Source: Legionellales bacterium RIFCSPHIGHO2_12_FULL_37_14 (GTDB lineage: Bacteria; Pseudomonadota; Gammaproteobacteria; Legionellales; Legionellaceae). Taken from it: DNA of 38,919 nt. Positions 19,625 to 26,989 of this stretch are shown here, piece by piece. The notes below the pieces were generated by a model. It saw nothing but the letters and a program-made list of their open reading frames with translations, was not told the origin of the DNA and searched no databases. The translations under genes were made by a program, and so were the position numbers. The stretch covers positions 1 to 38,919 of the forward strand of contig MHBC01000004.1 in assembly GCA_001804735.1 (NCBI GenBank). Direction: 5' to 3'. Within the stretch, counting starts at the first letter, position 1; the number at the start of each line of letters is the position of its first letter.

Positions 19625-21202
19625 ATGCTAACGCCGAGTGGGCAACCTGGACATAAGATAGAAAAAGTGATGTTGCTAACCTTGTGGGCAAATGCTTTGA
19701 AAGAAGAAATGACTCTGGACGGTTCTATAAATAAAAAAAAATTGCTCTTTGCTGGAATTGGGAAGCCTACCTATCCAATTAATCAACATACTATACAATC
19801 TTATTTGTCCTATTGGCAGCGATTAGATAGCATTACAAAAGAATGGTATAAAAATCCTGCTGGGATAGTAGAAAATACTGCAATCGAGTACGGAGATCCT
19901 CGCGGAGATTATGAGCCAAGAGCATTAATGGCAAAAATCATGTCTTACTGGTATCAGACAGAAATAAAACCAGATAATGTTCTTTTTACTGTAGGTGGTA
20001 TAGGAGGACTACGTGTAATTTTTGAAACATTGAATACACATTTTGAAGATATTCCAGGTTATCGGGTCATTACTCCTTTTCCACATTATAGTGCGTATTC
20101 TACTAATCCATTACATTGCTTGCATCCTATAGATGTAATGACTGAACCAGGCTATAAATTAACAGCTAAAGCACTTGAAGCCAGTATAAAAGAGGCTTAT
20201 GCTCTAGCAGAAACAGATCATGGTTTACCCAAAGTAGTTTTAATCTGCAATCCTTCTAATCCATTAGGCAACATCATCGATGCAGAAGAAATTTTCAAGA
20301 TCTCTGAAATCCTGCGTGGATATCCTGACTTATACATTGTATTTGATGAAGCTTATGCAGAAATGAGTTATGTGGAAATGCCTTCTTTCTTAAAAATTGC
20401 ACCAGATTTAAAGGAGAGGGTAATAATAATGCGTTCAGCAACTAAGGCATTATCTGCTGCAGGTGAGCGAATGGCAGTTCTTCTTGTATTTGAGCAGGCT
20501 TTAATGAATGAGATGCTCAATAAAAATATTAGCTATTTTATTCATGCCCCTCGTTCTGCTCAATTAGCTTACGCTGAAACAATGGCTAAGTTTGATGAAA
20601 CTGAACGGAAAAAAATATGCTTTTTCTATAAAAAGAAAGTTGATTATGTCATTGAAAGATTAAAGGCCATGGGTGCTGCTATGCCTGATCCTTTTTATAA
20701 TGTTGAAGCGACTTTTTATGCATTAGGAAATTTTAAAGATCTATTTGGACTGGAATTACCAGATGAAGTTAGGCGAGTGTTACAAAGAGCAGGAAAGATA
20801 AGTACTGATGAAGATTTAGCATACTATTTATTATTTAACGACTCATTAATGATCGCACCTTTATCTTATTTTGGATTAGCCAAGGATTCAGGCTATATAC
20901 GTATAACTTGCAGCGGCGATGATCAAGAGCTAACTGAGATAATGGATAGACTAGAGTTTCGGTTATTTGAAGCAAGGCAACTCAAAAAAATAGCCTTATT
21001 GGAAATTGTAACTCAAAAAATTTCTGAACTGAAAAAAGTATATCCTCATATGCATGAGATTGTTTCTCAAAAAATTGCTATACTAAATAACCAAGAAGAT
21101 ACATGTTTAACTCTAAAAGCAAAAAATCATGTATTAAATACTCTGCAATCATCACTTGAAAGCTATTTAGGCTTGTTAGGAGAGATCTCTCAGGCTACAT
21201 AG
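19625..21202 (+). CDS. PLP-dependent class I/II aminotransferase with C-terminal extension
   Basis: 525 aa. Fold-type I features: YGDPRGDYEPR (90-99), substrate and cofactor loop VGGIGG (123-128), ICNPSNPLG with N209/N212, FDEAYAEMSY with D241 and Y244, Schiff-base lysine K274 in SATKALSAAGERM, and a carboxylate-binding Arg R426 in YIRITCSG. All key residues are present, so it should be active; the amino donor and product cannot be told. A typical family member ends near here, but residues 451-525 add a helical tail (IVTQKISELKKVYPHMHEIV onward). It has its own promoter, is divergent from the kinase and convergent with the SDR. It is not an alpha-oxoamine synthase like LqsA/CqsA, although the neighbourhood is similar. 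Confidence 0.85.
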   Translation: MLTPSGQPGHKIEKVMLLTLWANALKEEMTLDGSINKKKLLFAGIGKPTYPINQHTIQSYLSYWQRLDSITKEWYKNPAGIVENTAIEYGDPRGDYEPRALMAKIMSYWYQTEIKPDNVLFTVGGIGGLRVIFETLNTHFEDIPGYRVITPFPHYSAYSTNPLHCLHPIDVMTEPGYKLTAKALEASIKEAYALAETDHGLPKVVLICNPSNPLGNIIDAEEIFKISEILRGYPDLYIVFDEAYAEMSYVEMPSFLKIAPDLKERVIIMRSATKALSAAGERMAVLLVFEQALMNEMLNKNISYFIHAPRSAQLAYAETMAKFDETERKKICFFYKKKVDYVIERLKAMGAAMPDPFYNVEATFYALGNFKDLFGLELPDEVRRVLQRAGKISTDEDLAYYLLFNDSLMIAPLSYFGLAKDSGYIRITCSGDDQELTEIMDRLEFRLFEARQLKKIALLEIVTQKISELKKVYPHMHEIVSQKIAILNNQEDTCLTLKAKNHVLNTLQSSLESYLGLLGEISQAT

Positions 21203-21231
21203 CACTAGGTATCAGCCACCCGCGATTGATT

Positions 21232-21258
21232 GGTAGCTTGGGCCTTGGCCAAACAAAA
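21232..21258. repeat. REP-like element, copy A (GTAG + hairpin)
   Basis: Reading plus: GGTAGCTTGGGCCTTGGCC then AAACAAAA. It differs at two positions from the form at 31721-31746 read on the minus strand. GTAG directly before a GGGCC-TT-GGCC hairpin is the layout of REP sequences recognised by REP-associated tyrosine transposases. It lies between the convergent aminotransferase and SDR genes, ending at the base before the SDR stop codon. The T-rich flank is on the wrong side for an intrinsic terminator. Confidence 0.65.
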
Positions 21259-22014
21259 TTAAATAGGAAATATTTTTTGATCATCCCGTAACCAATTTTT
21301 ATGGTGGGTTTTATCATATATATCCCATTCTCTAGCTACATATTGATCTTTTGGAGTATCTAATAAAAGCCACGCTAAAAATGCGGCTACGATTTTAGCT
21401 GATATTAAGTGTTTATCTTTATGTAATTTTTTATGAAATGCTAATACTTCTTTACTCATTGCATCTTTTGTTGCACGTATTGTTTCTGTCATAGGAGTAT
21501 CAACAATTCCTGGCATAACATAGGCAAAGACAGGATCGTTGTATTCAGCTTGATAACATTTAGTAAGCATTGCTAACGCAGCTTTAGAAGAGCAATAAGC
21601 GCTCCATCCGGCAAATGGAATGTAAGCTGCTCCAGATCCAACATGTAATACGCGCCCGCCTTTAAGCTTATTAATAAGAGCAAGATTAAGCTCAAAAGGT
21701 GCAAACAAATTTATTTTAAAATTATATTCAAAAGCAGAAAATTTAATTTGGTTAATAGGGCTAATTGGAGCAATTGTTCCTGCGTTATGGACAATTGCGT
21801 CAAGCGTTTTATTTTGTAAATGCTGAATAACTAAAGCCTTCCCAACCTCTGTTGTTATGTCAGCAACACAATAAGAAATATTTTTGCCTTTATCACAAGT
21901 TGCAACTAAATTAGAACGCCGTCTTCCAATAACAAGTATTTCTTTATTTCGTGAAGATAATTCTAGGGCTAATTGACGCCCTATTCCACTACCTCCACCT
22001 GTAATTAATATCAT
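21259..22014 (-). CDS. Short-chain dehydrogenase/reductase
   Basis: 251 aa, classical SDR. Seen: TGGGSGIGRQ (5-14) for NAD(P), NAG at 77-79, catalytic S127 in HVGSG, and YCSSK with Y140 and K144; MPGIVDTPM follows. Two Arg in IGRRR after beta2 suggest NADP(H) preference. The C-terminal part (DTPKDQYVAREWDIYD) resembles sepiapterin/benzil-reductase-like SDRs from memory; the substrate is unknown. Convergent with the aminotransferase across a REP-like element, and divergent from the IcmL-like gene. In Vibrio CAI-1 synthesis an SDR finishes the signal after a PLP enzyme, so a link to the neighbouring aminotransferase is conceivable but unproven. Confidence 0.88.
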   Translation of the reverse strand: MILITGGGSGIGRQLALELSSRNKEILVIGRRRSNLVATCDKGKNISYCVADITTEVGKALVIQHLQNKTLDAIVHNAGTIAPISPINQIKFSAFEYNFKINLFAPFELNLALINKLKGGRVLHVGSGAAYIPFAGWSAYCSSKAALAMLTKCYQAEYNDPVFAYVMPGIVDTPMTETIRATKDAMSKEVLAFHKKLHKDKHLISAKIVAAFLAWLLLDTPKDQYVAREWDIYDKTHHKNWLRDDQKIFPI

Positions 22015-22037
22015 TATTCATAACCTCTTTTTTAATA

Positions 22038-22084
22038 AACTTGCAACAAATTTGACTGCGCCTAAAACCTAGCATTTGCAAGTT
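22038..22084. promoter_or_regulatory. Inverted repeat in the SDR / IcmL-like divergent region
   Basis: AACTTGCAA (22038-22046) and TTGCAAGTT (22076-22084) are exact reverse complements 29 bases apart. A -10-like TATACT lies at 22094-22099 and AGGGA at 22119-22123 sits 9 bases before the IcmL-like ATG. The paired sites could bind a regulator of both genes; chance is not excluded. Confidence 0.35.
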
Positions 22085-22132
22085 ACTTGGGTATATACTG
22101 ATAAAAATCAAAAATAACAGGGAATATAAATT

Positions 22133-22879
22133 ATGAAAAGGACTATATTTGCTTACAGCATCTCTTCATTTATAGCTATTAATGCATATGCAGATAACAC
22201 TACAAATGTTACAAAAACTGCACCTTCAGCTCCTCCACCTGCAGTTGTGCAAGAACATGCACCCACGCAAAATGCTCAACCTGCTGGCAATGTTGCAGCT
22301 CCTCAGGCTACACAAGCTCCTCAAGACACGCAAACCCCTCAAACTACACAAACCCCTCAAACCATGCAAGCCACTCAACCCATAGATTGTAATTATAAAG
22401 TTGCTAAAGGCATGAAAGCTGATAACAGCGTAATATCTAAGTGGGCCGAAAAAGCAGCTGAGTTAGCTTTTACATTTGATGCCGAGCATGTTAACGCTCA
22501 ACTTGAAAGTCTGAAAGCCTGCTTTACTCCTGGAGGGTGGCAAGGATTTGACGATGCCTTAAAAAAATCTGGTAACTTAAAATCTATTACTTCCCAAGGC
22601 CTCACCGTTAGCGCAATGATAGACGGTTCATCTAACATTATGAGTGTGCATCAGGATGAATGGAAGGTAACTGTGCCATTACAAGTTGTTTATCAGAATA
22701 AAGACCAAAAATTAACTCAACAGTTAAACGTAGAAGTTTTAGTCACTCTTCAAGAATCAGGAAGTTTTGGAATACTGCAAATTATTGCTACTCCTATTAC
22801 AGATTCACCAGAAACTAAAGCTCCTCAAGGCCAAGGTAATAGTAATAAAGTAAACGTTGATAAGCCACAAACAAATTAA
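22133..22879 (+). CDS. Secreted DotI/IcmL-domain protein
   Basis: 248 aa. Signal peptide RTIFAYSISSFIAINAYA, then a Pro/Gln/Thr-rich linker (about 28-83) built from 18-bp tandem repeats, then a domain from about 84 to 225 that reads like the periplasmic part of DotI/IcmL: WAEKAAELAFTFDAEHVNAQ, CFTPGGWQGFDDALKKSGNL, GLTVSAMIDGSSNI, WKVTVPLQVVYQN, NVEVLVTLQES. Full DotI/IcmL, a type IVB secretion inner-membrane component, has a transmembrane anchor; this one instead looks free in the periplasm, like the stand-alone IcmL-like proteins of Legionellales. It heads a three-gene set with a deacetylase (15 bases on) and an L,D-transpeptidase. Function is inferred only from the domain. Confidence 0.8.
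   Translation: MKRTIFAYSISSFIAINAYADNTTNVTKTAPSAPPPAVVQEHAPTQNAQPAGNVAAPQATQAPQDTQTPQTTQTPQTMQATQPIDCNYKVAKGMKADNSVISKWAEKAAELAFTFDAEHVNAQLESLKACFTPGGWQGFDDALKKSGNLKSITSQGLTVSAMIDGSSNIMSVHQDEWKVTVPLQVVYQNKDQKLTQQLNVEVLVTLQESGSFGILQIIATPITDSPETKAPQGQGNSNKVNVDKPQTN
22298..22381 (+). repeat. 18-bp tandem repeat in the IcmL-like linker
   Basis: Four consecutive 18-bp units start at 22298, 22316, 22334 and 22352, each like (G/A)CNCCTCA..C.CAA, encoding APQATQ, APQDTQ, TPQTTQ, TPQTMQ, followed by a partial ATQP. Unit loss or gain stays in frame and would only change the length of the disordered linker. Confidence 0.8.
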
Positions 22880-22894
22880 TAAAGAGGTTATTTT

Positions 22895-23743
22895 ATGCGG
22901 CGCATGTTGCTAATATTTTTGCTATTAAGTTCTAGTTTAGCCCTTGCAGAGCAAGTTAGAGAAATTGCCATTACTATGGATGATCTTCCTTTAGTTGCTT
23001 CTAAAATGAATACTCCTGGGAATATTAATCGGTCAACTGAACGTTTTAATCGGATAGTTGAAACTTTTAAAGCGTACAATGTGCCAGCTACTGGGTTTGT
23101 TATAGCAGGGGCTATTGAAAAAGGCCAGTGGCCATTTTTAGAGAGCTTTCGTAACGCAGGTTTAATGGTAGGAAACCATACTTATTCGCATCGTAATCTT
23201 AACCAAATTGGTCCAGATAAATATATTAACGATATAGACAAAGCCGATAAAATTCTTACACCCGTCATGACTACCCCTAAATATTTTAGATATCCTTACC
23301 TTGCAGAAGGTAGTAATCAAGCAAGTAAAGATAAAGTTTTGCAATATTTAAAGGCTAATAACTACACAGTAGCCCCCGTCACAATTGACAGCAAAGATTT
23401 TGAATTTAACGAACAATGCTATCATGTACCATATCGTGAGCGCGAAGCTTATATTAAGCGCTTAAAAACGGCATATTTAAATTACATTTGGAAACAAACT
23501 TTACGTGCAGAAAAGCGTGCTAATGGGGAAAACGTTAAACAAATTTTATTAATACATGCAAATTTATTAAACAGCTACCTTTTAGGTGATATTCTCGATA
23601 TGTATAAGAAAAATGGCTATAAATTTATTAGTCTTACAGAAGCCCTCAAAAACCCAGCACAACCTCTTAATGTACTTATCCAGGATTTGCACGAAACTAA
23701 AAAACCTCTTAACAGTATTAGTTCAGTAATTCCTGCTGAGTAA
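22895..23743 (+). CDS. Secreted polysaccharide deacetylase (CE4 / NodB-like)
   Basis: 282 aa. Signal peptide MLLIFLLLSSSLALA, then a NodB-like fold: motif 1 TMDDLP (D29 base, D30 metal), motif 2 HTYSH (H95, H99 metal ligands), motif 3 RYPYL (R132), and late LLIHAN (catalytic His). It should remove N- or O-acetyl groups from an extracytoplasmic glycan; peptidoglycan or an exopolysaccharide are the candidates. AAAGAGG lies 7 bases before the ATG. It sits between the IcmL-like gene and an L,D-transpeptidase gene 5 bases downstream, which favours peptidoglycan as substrate (inference). Confidence 0.88.
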   Translation: MRRMLLIFLLLSSSLALAEQVREIAITMDDLPLVASKMNTPGNINRSTERFNRIVETFKAYNVPATGFVIAGAIEKGQWPFLESFRNAGLMVGNHTYSHRNLNQIGPDKYINDIDKADKILTPVMTTPKYFRYPYLAEGSNQASKDKVLQYLKANNYTVAPVTIDSKDFEFNEQCYHVPYREREAYIKRLKTAYLNYIWKQTLRAEKRANGENVKQILLIHANLLNSYLLGDILDMYKKNGYKFISLTEALKNPAQPLNVLIQDLHETKKPLNSISSVIPAE

Positions 23744-23748
23744 CTTAA

Positions 23749-25005
23749 ATGAAAAAATTCTTAACTGTTCTTGTAATAGTGGTAGGAGTTACAGCTATAG
23801 TATACTTTCGCCCCACACCTTTACCAGCAAGAACAACGCAGGTTCTTCAACACGTTGCTGCCTTAATTAAACTCCATTCATTTATCCCTAAAATAAAAAT
23901 GCCCCCGCCCAATGAAATTATTGATTTACTGAATAATAGTAAACCCAATCTTAGACAACAAGTTATTGATAAAGTTTTAACAACTATAAGATGCTCGGCT
24001 AAAACTAATATCTTATTTAATCCAATTTTAGGCATCATTGACTACTCTTTACCATCAAACGCAAAACGTTTGTGGGTTTTTGATTTAGCTAATAAAAAGC
24101 TATTATTTAATACTTATGTTACGCATGGCCTAAGATCTGGCGAATTAATTACGCAGTATTTTTCGAATAAAAACAATAGCAAAGCCAGTAGTATTGGGGT
24201 TTTTAGAACCGATCAAGCTTATATAGGTAGACATGGTTTATCTCTTAAACTAGACGGCTTAGATCAATGCTTTAATGACAATGCAGCTAGTAGATCGATT
24301 GTTATGCATGGTAGTTGGTATGCTGAAGAATATTTTATTCAACGTTATAAACGCGCTGGCCGTAGTTGGGGGTGTCCTGCTGTGCCAAGCAGTGAGTATG
24401 CGCAAATTATCAATGCGCTTAAAGATAAAGCCTTACTTGTTGTCTATTACCCAAATGACGATTGGTTTTTAAATTCTAAATTCTTATCCTGTGATATCCA
24501 ACATAGAAAAGAAAGCTGCAAAACAATTGAAGAAAAAACCCACCCTCCTTTAAATTATCAAGAAGATCACGAGCCTGTTGTTTTTGTCGATAAAAACCTC
24601 AAGAAAGGTAAGCTTGAGGAGACCTCCCCTATTCTTGCTATGCCAGTAAATACCTATGTACAAACTTTTCATAAAAATGCACCACTTAACCGCATGATTA
24701 GGCGGAAGATAAATCAAACCGAATATATTGCCCTTAGCACAGCAGAAATTAATGCTATCTATGTAAACCAAAGTACCAACAATAAAGTATGGAGCGAATT
24801 AGCCTTTATGTTACCAACCTTAAAAACAAATCATGGCTATTTCGCAACTGAAATGCAGCCTTTAAATTTTGGACAGATTAGAGAAATTACTCCTAGTAAA
24901 AACAGAACTAACAAAGTAGAACACTTTACCGTAACTTTTACCAACTCAAAACGCGAGCTTGAGCTTATATCAACAACCAAATTCATCCGCTGGCTTGGGT
25001 TGTGA
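23749..25005 (+). CDS. YkuD-type murein L,D-transpeptidase catalytic-domain protein
   Basis: 418 aa. One N-terminal membrane segment (about 4-20, FLTVLVIVVGVTAIVYF) anchors it with the rest in the periplasm. The catalytic domain (about 95-235) shows IVMHGSW (H187) and GRSWGCPAV with C209, the His/Cys pair of the YkuD_2-like family; the stretch KASSIGVFRT and GRHGLSLKLDG also fits. Residues 240-418 form an extra region of unknown role, unusual for this family. It would form 3-3 cross-links or attach proteins to peptidoglycan. It is 5 bases after the deacetylase gene, so probably co-transcribed, and convergent with the aldehyde dehydrogenase gene. Confidence 0.85.
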   Translation: MKKFLTVLVIVVGVTAIVYFRPTPLPARTTQVLQHVAALIKLHSFIPKIKMPPPNEIIDLLNNSKPNLRQQVIDKVLTTIRCSAKTNILFNPILGIIDYSLPSNAKRLWVFDLANKKLLFNTYVTHGLRSGELITQYFSNKNNSKASSIGVFRTDQAYIGRHGLSLKLDGLDQCFNDNAASRSIVMHGSWYAEEYFIQRYKRAGRSWGCPAVPSSEYAQIINALKDKALLVVYYPNDDWFLNSKFLSCDIQHRKESCKTIEEKTHPPLNYQEDHEPVVFVDKNLKKGKLEETSPILAMPVNTYVQTFHKNAPLNRMIRRKINQTEYIALSTAEINAIYVNQSTNNKVWSELAFMLPTLKTNHGYFATEMQPLNFGQIREITPSKNRTNKVEHFTVTFTNSKRELELISTTKFIRWLGL

Positions 25006-25021
25006 AAAACCATCTCAGGAC

Positions 25022-26392
25022 CTACTGCACAATTATAGTTTTAATATTGGCAAATTCATGCAAACCTTCGCGCGAAAGTTCGCGCCCATAGCCGGATTTC
25101 TTTGTCCCGCCAAAAGGGAGCCTTGGATCTGATGAGACAAGTGAGTTTACTGCTGTAGTCCCTGCTTTTAATTTTTTTACGGCGATTTGCTCACCTCTTT
25201 CTCTGTCTTGCGTAAAAACCCCAGCGGCTAAACCATAATCGGTATTATTCGCAAGAAAAATAGCCTCAGCCTCATCCTTAGCTTCAATAATGCAAATAAC
25301 AGGTCCAAATAATTCTTCAGTAAATACGCTAGAATCAGGTTTAATATCCGTAAGAACAGTTGCCGGGAAATAATATCCTTGAGTTTTTTCAGGCTTGCCG
25401 CCTAACAAACAAGTAGCACCTTCTTGGATAACTTTTTCAACCTGCAAAGCTAATTTATCACGTAAATCAGATCTAGCCATGGGTCCTAAGTTTGTCTTAG
25501 GATCTAATGGATCGCCAATTTTGTATTGTTTGGCTTTTTGCATAACTAACTCGATAAATTTATCTTTTACCGCTTTAACAACTATCATGCGTTTAGCTGC
25601 AATACATACTTGGCCACAATTATTTAAACGTGACATTACGCATTGTTCAGCAGCAAGGCTTAGATCGGCGTCATGTAAAATTAAATAAGGGTCACTCCCG
25701 CCAAGCTCTAAGACAACTTTTTTAACAACCTTACCAGCCTCACTTGCAACAGCCTGCCCTGCTTGATAACTTCCAGTTAAAGTAACTCCTGAAACCTTAG
25801 GATGATTTATTATAAAAGGGGCAAGCGCGACATCAATTACCACACTTTGAAAAAGGTCTTGAGGAAATCCTGCTTGCAAGAATAACTCTTGAATAGCAAG
25901 ACCTGAACCTGTTGTATTAGGTGAATGCTTTAAAAGACCTGCGTTACCTAACAGAATATTAGGCACGGCAAAACGCATAACCTGCCAAAAAGGATAGTTC
26001 CACGGCATAATGGCAAAAACAATTCCTATAGGCTCAAGAGTACGATAACTTTTTTTATAGCCTGTTTGAATAAGTTCAGGCTGGAAAAACTCCTTAGCAA
26101 CAAAAGTATAGTAATCACAAAGCTTAGCGCATTTTTCAATTTCGGCTAACGCTTGAGTTATGGGTTTACCCATTTCAGTAGTCATTAAATTTGCATAAGT
26201 AGCTAAATTTTGCCTCAATAATAAAGCTACGCGTTGCATTGCTTTTATGCGCACATCGAGACTTTCATCAGCCCAAATTTTTTGACTTTTATCCATATTA
26301 TCTATTAAAGAAGCAACTTCTTGTTGGGTTAAAAGCGGATATGTTTTAAGAACTTGTTCATTTGCAGGGTTAATAGTGGTAATAGCTGACAT
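25022..26392 (-). CDS. NAD(P)-dependent aldehyde dehydrogenase, succinate-semialdehyde type
   Basis: 456 aa, aldehyde dehydrogenase superfamily. Seen: MPWNYPFWQ (129-137, cofactor and substrate funnel), TLTGSYQAG (cofactor loop), catalytic ELGGSDP with E229, and nucleophile C263 in NNCGQVCIAAKR. The GQVC form and overall length of about 455 match the Sad/YneI-like succinate-semialdehyde dehydrogenase branch rather than the 480-residue GabD branch; the substrate remains inferred. It lies 9 bases after the glutamine amidotransferase gene and may share its transcript. Confidence 0.85.
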   Translation of the reverse strand: MSAITTINPANEQVLKTYPLLTQQEVASLIDNMDKSQKIWADESLDVRIKAMQRVALLLRQNLATYANLMTTEMGKPITQALAEIEKCAKLCDYYTFVAKEFFQPELIQTGYKKSYRTLEPIGIVFAIMPWNYPFWQVMRFAVPNILLGNAGLLKHSPNTTGSGLAIQELFLQAGFPQDLFQSVVIDVALAPFIINHPKVSGVTLTGSYQAGQAVASEAGKVVKKVVLELGGSDPYLILHDADLSLAAEQCVMSRLNNCGQVCIAAKRMIVVKAVKDKFIELVMQKAKQYKIGDPLDPKTNLGPMARSDLRDKLALQVEKVIQEGATCLLGGKPEKTQGYYFPATVLTDIKPDSSVFTEELFGPVICIIEAKDEAEAIFLANNTDYGLAAGVFTQDRERGEQIAVKKLKAGTTAVNSLVSSDPRLPFGGTKKSGYGRELSREGLHEFANIKTIIVQ

Positions 26393-26401
26393 GTTTTTAC
26401 C

Positions 26402-26989
26402 TTAAGTTAAACACACCTTAATAAAGGCTTGCATAATTAAATTGCCCTTAGGTGTTAAAATTGACTCGGGATGATATTGTACCCCATAAATAGGTTTTTG
26501 CTTATGGTGGATTCCCATAATAGCGTTTTGTTTATTTACTGCGTCAATTTGTAAAGTATCAGGTAACGTTTCTCTTTTAGCAATTAATGAATGATAGCGC
26601 CCTACTTGAAGCTTCATTGGTAAACTTTTATATAAGCCTTCATTTGTATGGATAATTTCATCGACTTTTCCATGCATAATTTGCCTAGCTTGCACAACTT
26701 CTCCGCCTAATGCGACTACAATTGCTTGATGTCCTAAGCAGACTCCTAAAAGAGGTATTTTAAAATCATCATCTAAGCTTACAATTTTTTTTACTAAATC
26801 AATACAAATGCCAGCTTCTTCTGGCCTTCCTGGTCCCGGCGAAAGAATAATGCCGCGCGGGTTTAAAGACTTAACCTCACTAAGAGTTAACTTATCATTT
26901 CTAACTACCCTAACATTTTTATAAAATATAGCAGCTTGCTGAAATAAGTTATAAGTAAAGCTATCGTAATTATCAATGATTAACAGCAT
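26402..26989 (-). CDS. trpG: Anthranilate/aminodeoxychorismate synthase glutamine amidotransferase
   Basis: 195 aa from the ATG at 26989, chosen because GGAG lies 6 bases upstream and the protein then begins MLLIIDNYDSFTYN as in the family; longer starts at 27013 or 26992 add residues without match. Class I amidotransferase: ILSPGPGRPEEAG, nucleophile Cys in GVCLGHQ, His/Glu in QYHPES. It supplies ammonia to the chorismate enzyme. TrpG and PabA are nearly indistinguishable, and one protein often serves both pathways. Its 5' end overlaps the 3' end of the component I gene by 17 bases. Confidence 0.85.
   Translation of the reverse strand: MLLIIDNYDSFTYNLFQQAAIFYKNVRVVRNDKLTLSEVKSLNPRGIILSPGPGRPEEAGICIDLVKKIVSLDDDFKIPLLGVCLGHQAIVVALGGEVVQARQIMHGKVDEIIHTNEGLYKSLPMKLQVGRYHSLIAKRETLPDTLQIDAVNKQNAIMGIHHKQKPIYGVQYHPESILTPKGNLIMQAFIKVCLT

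Noticed and set aside
19625-21202. Calling the aminotransferase LqsA or CqsA
   Set aside because: Its motifs are those of class I/II aminotransferases (SATKxLSAAGxR), not the alpha-oxoamine synthase family.
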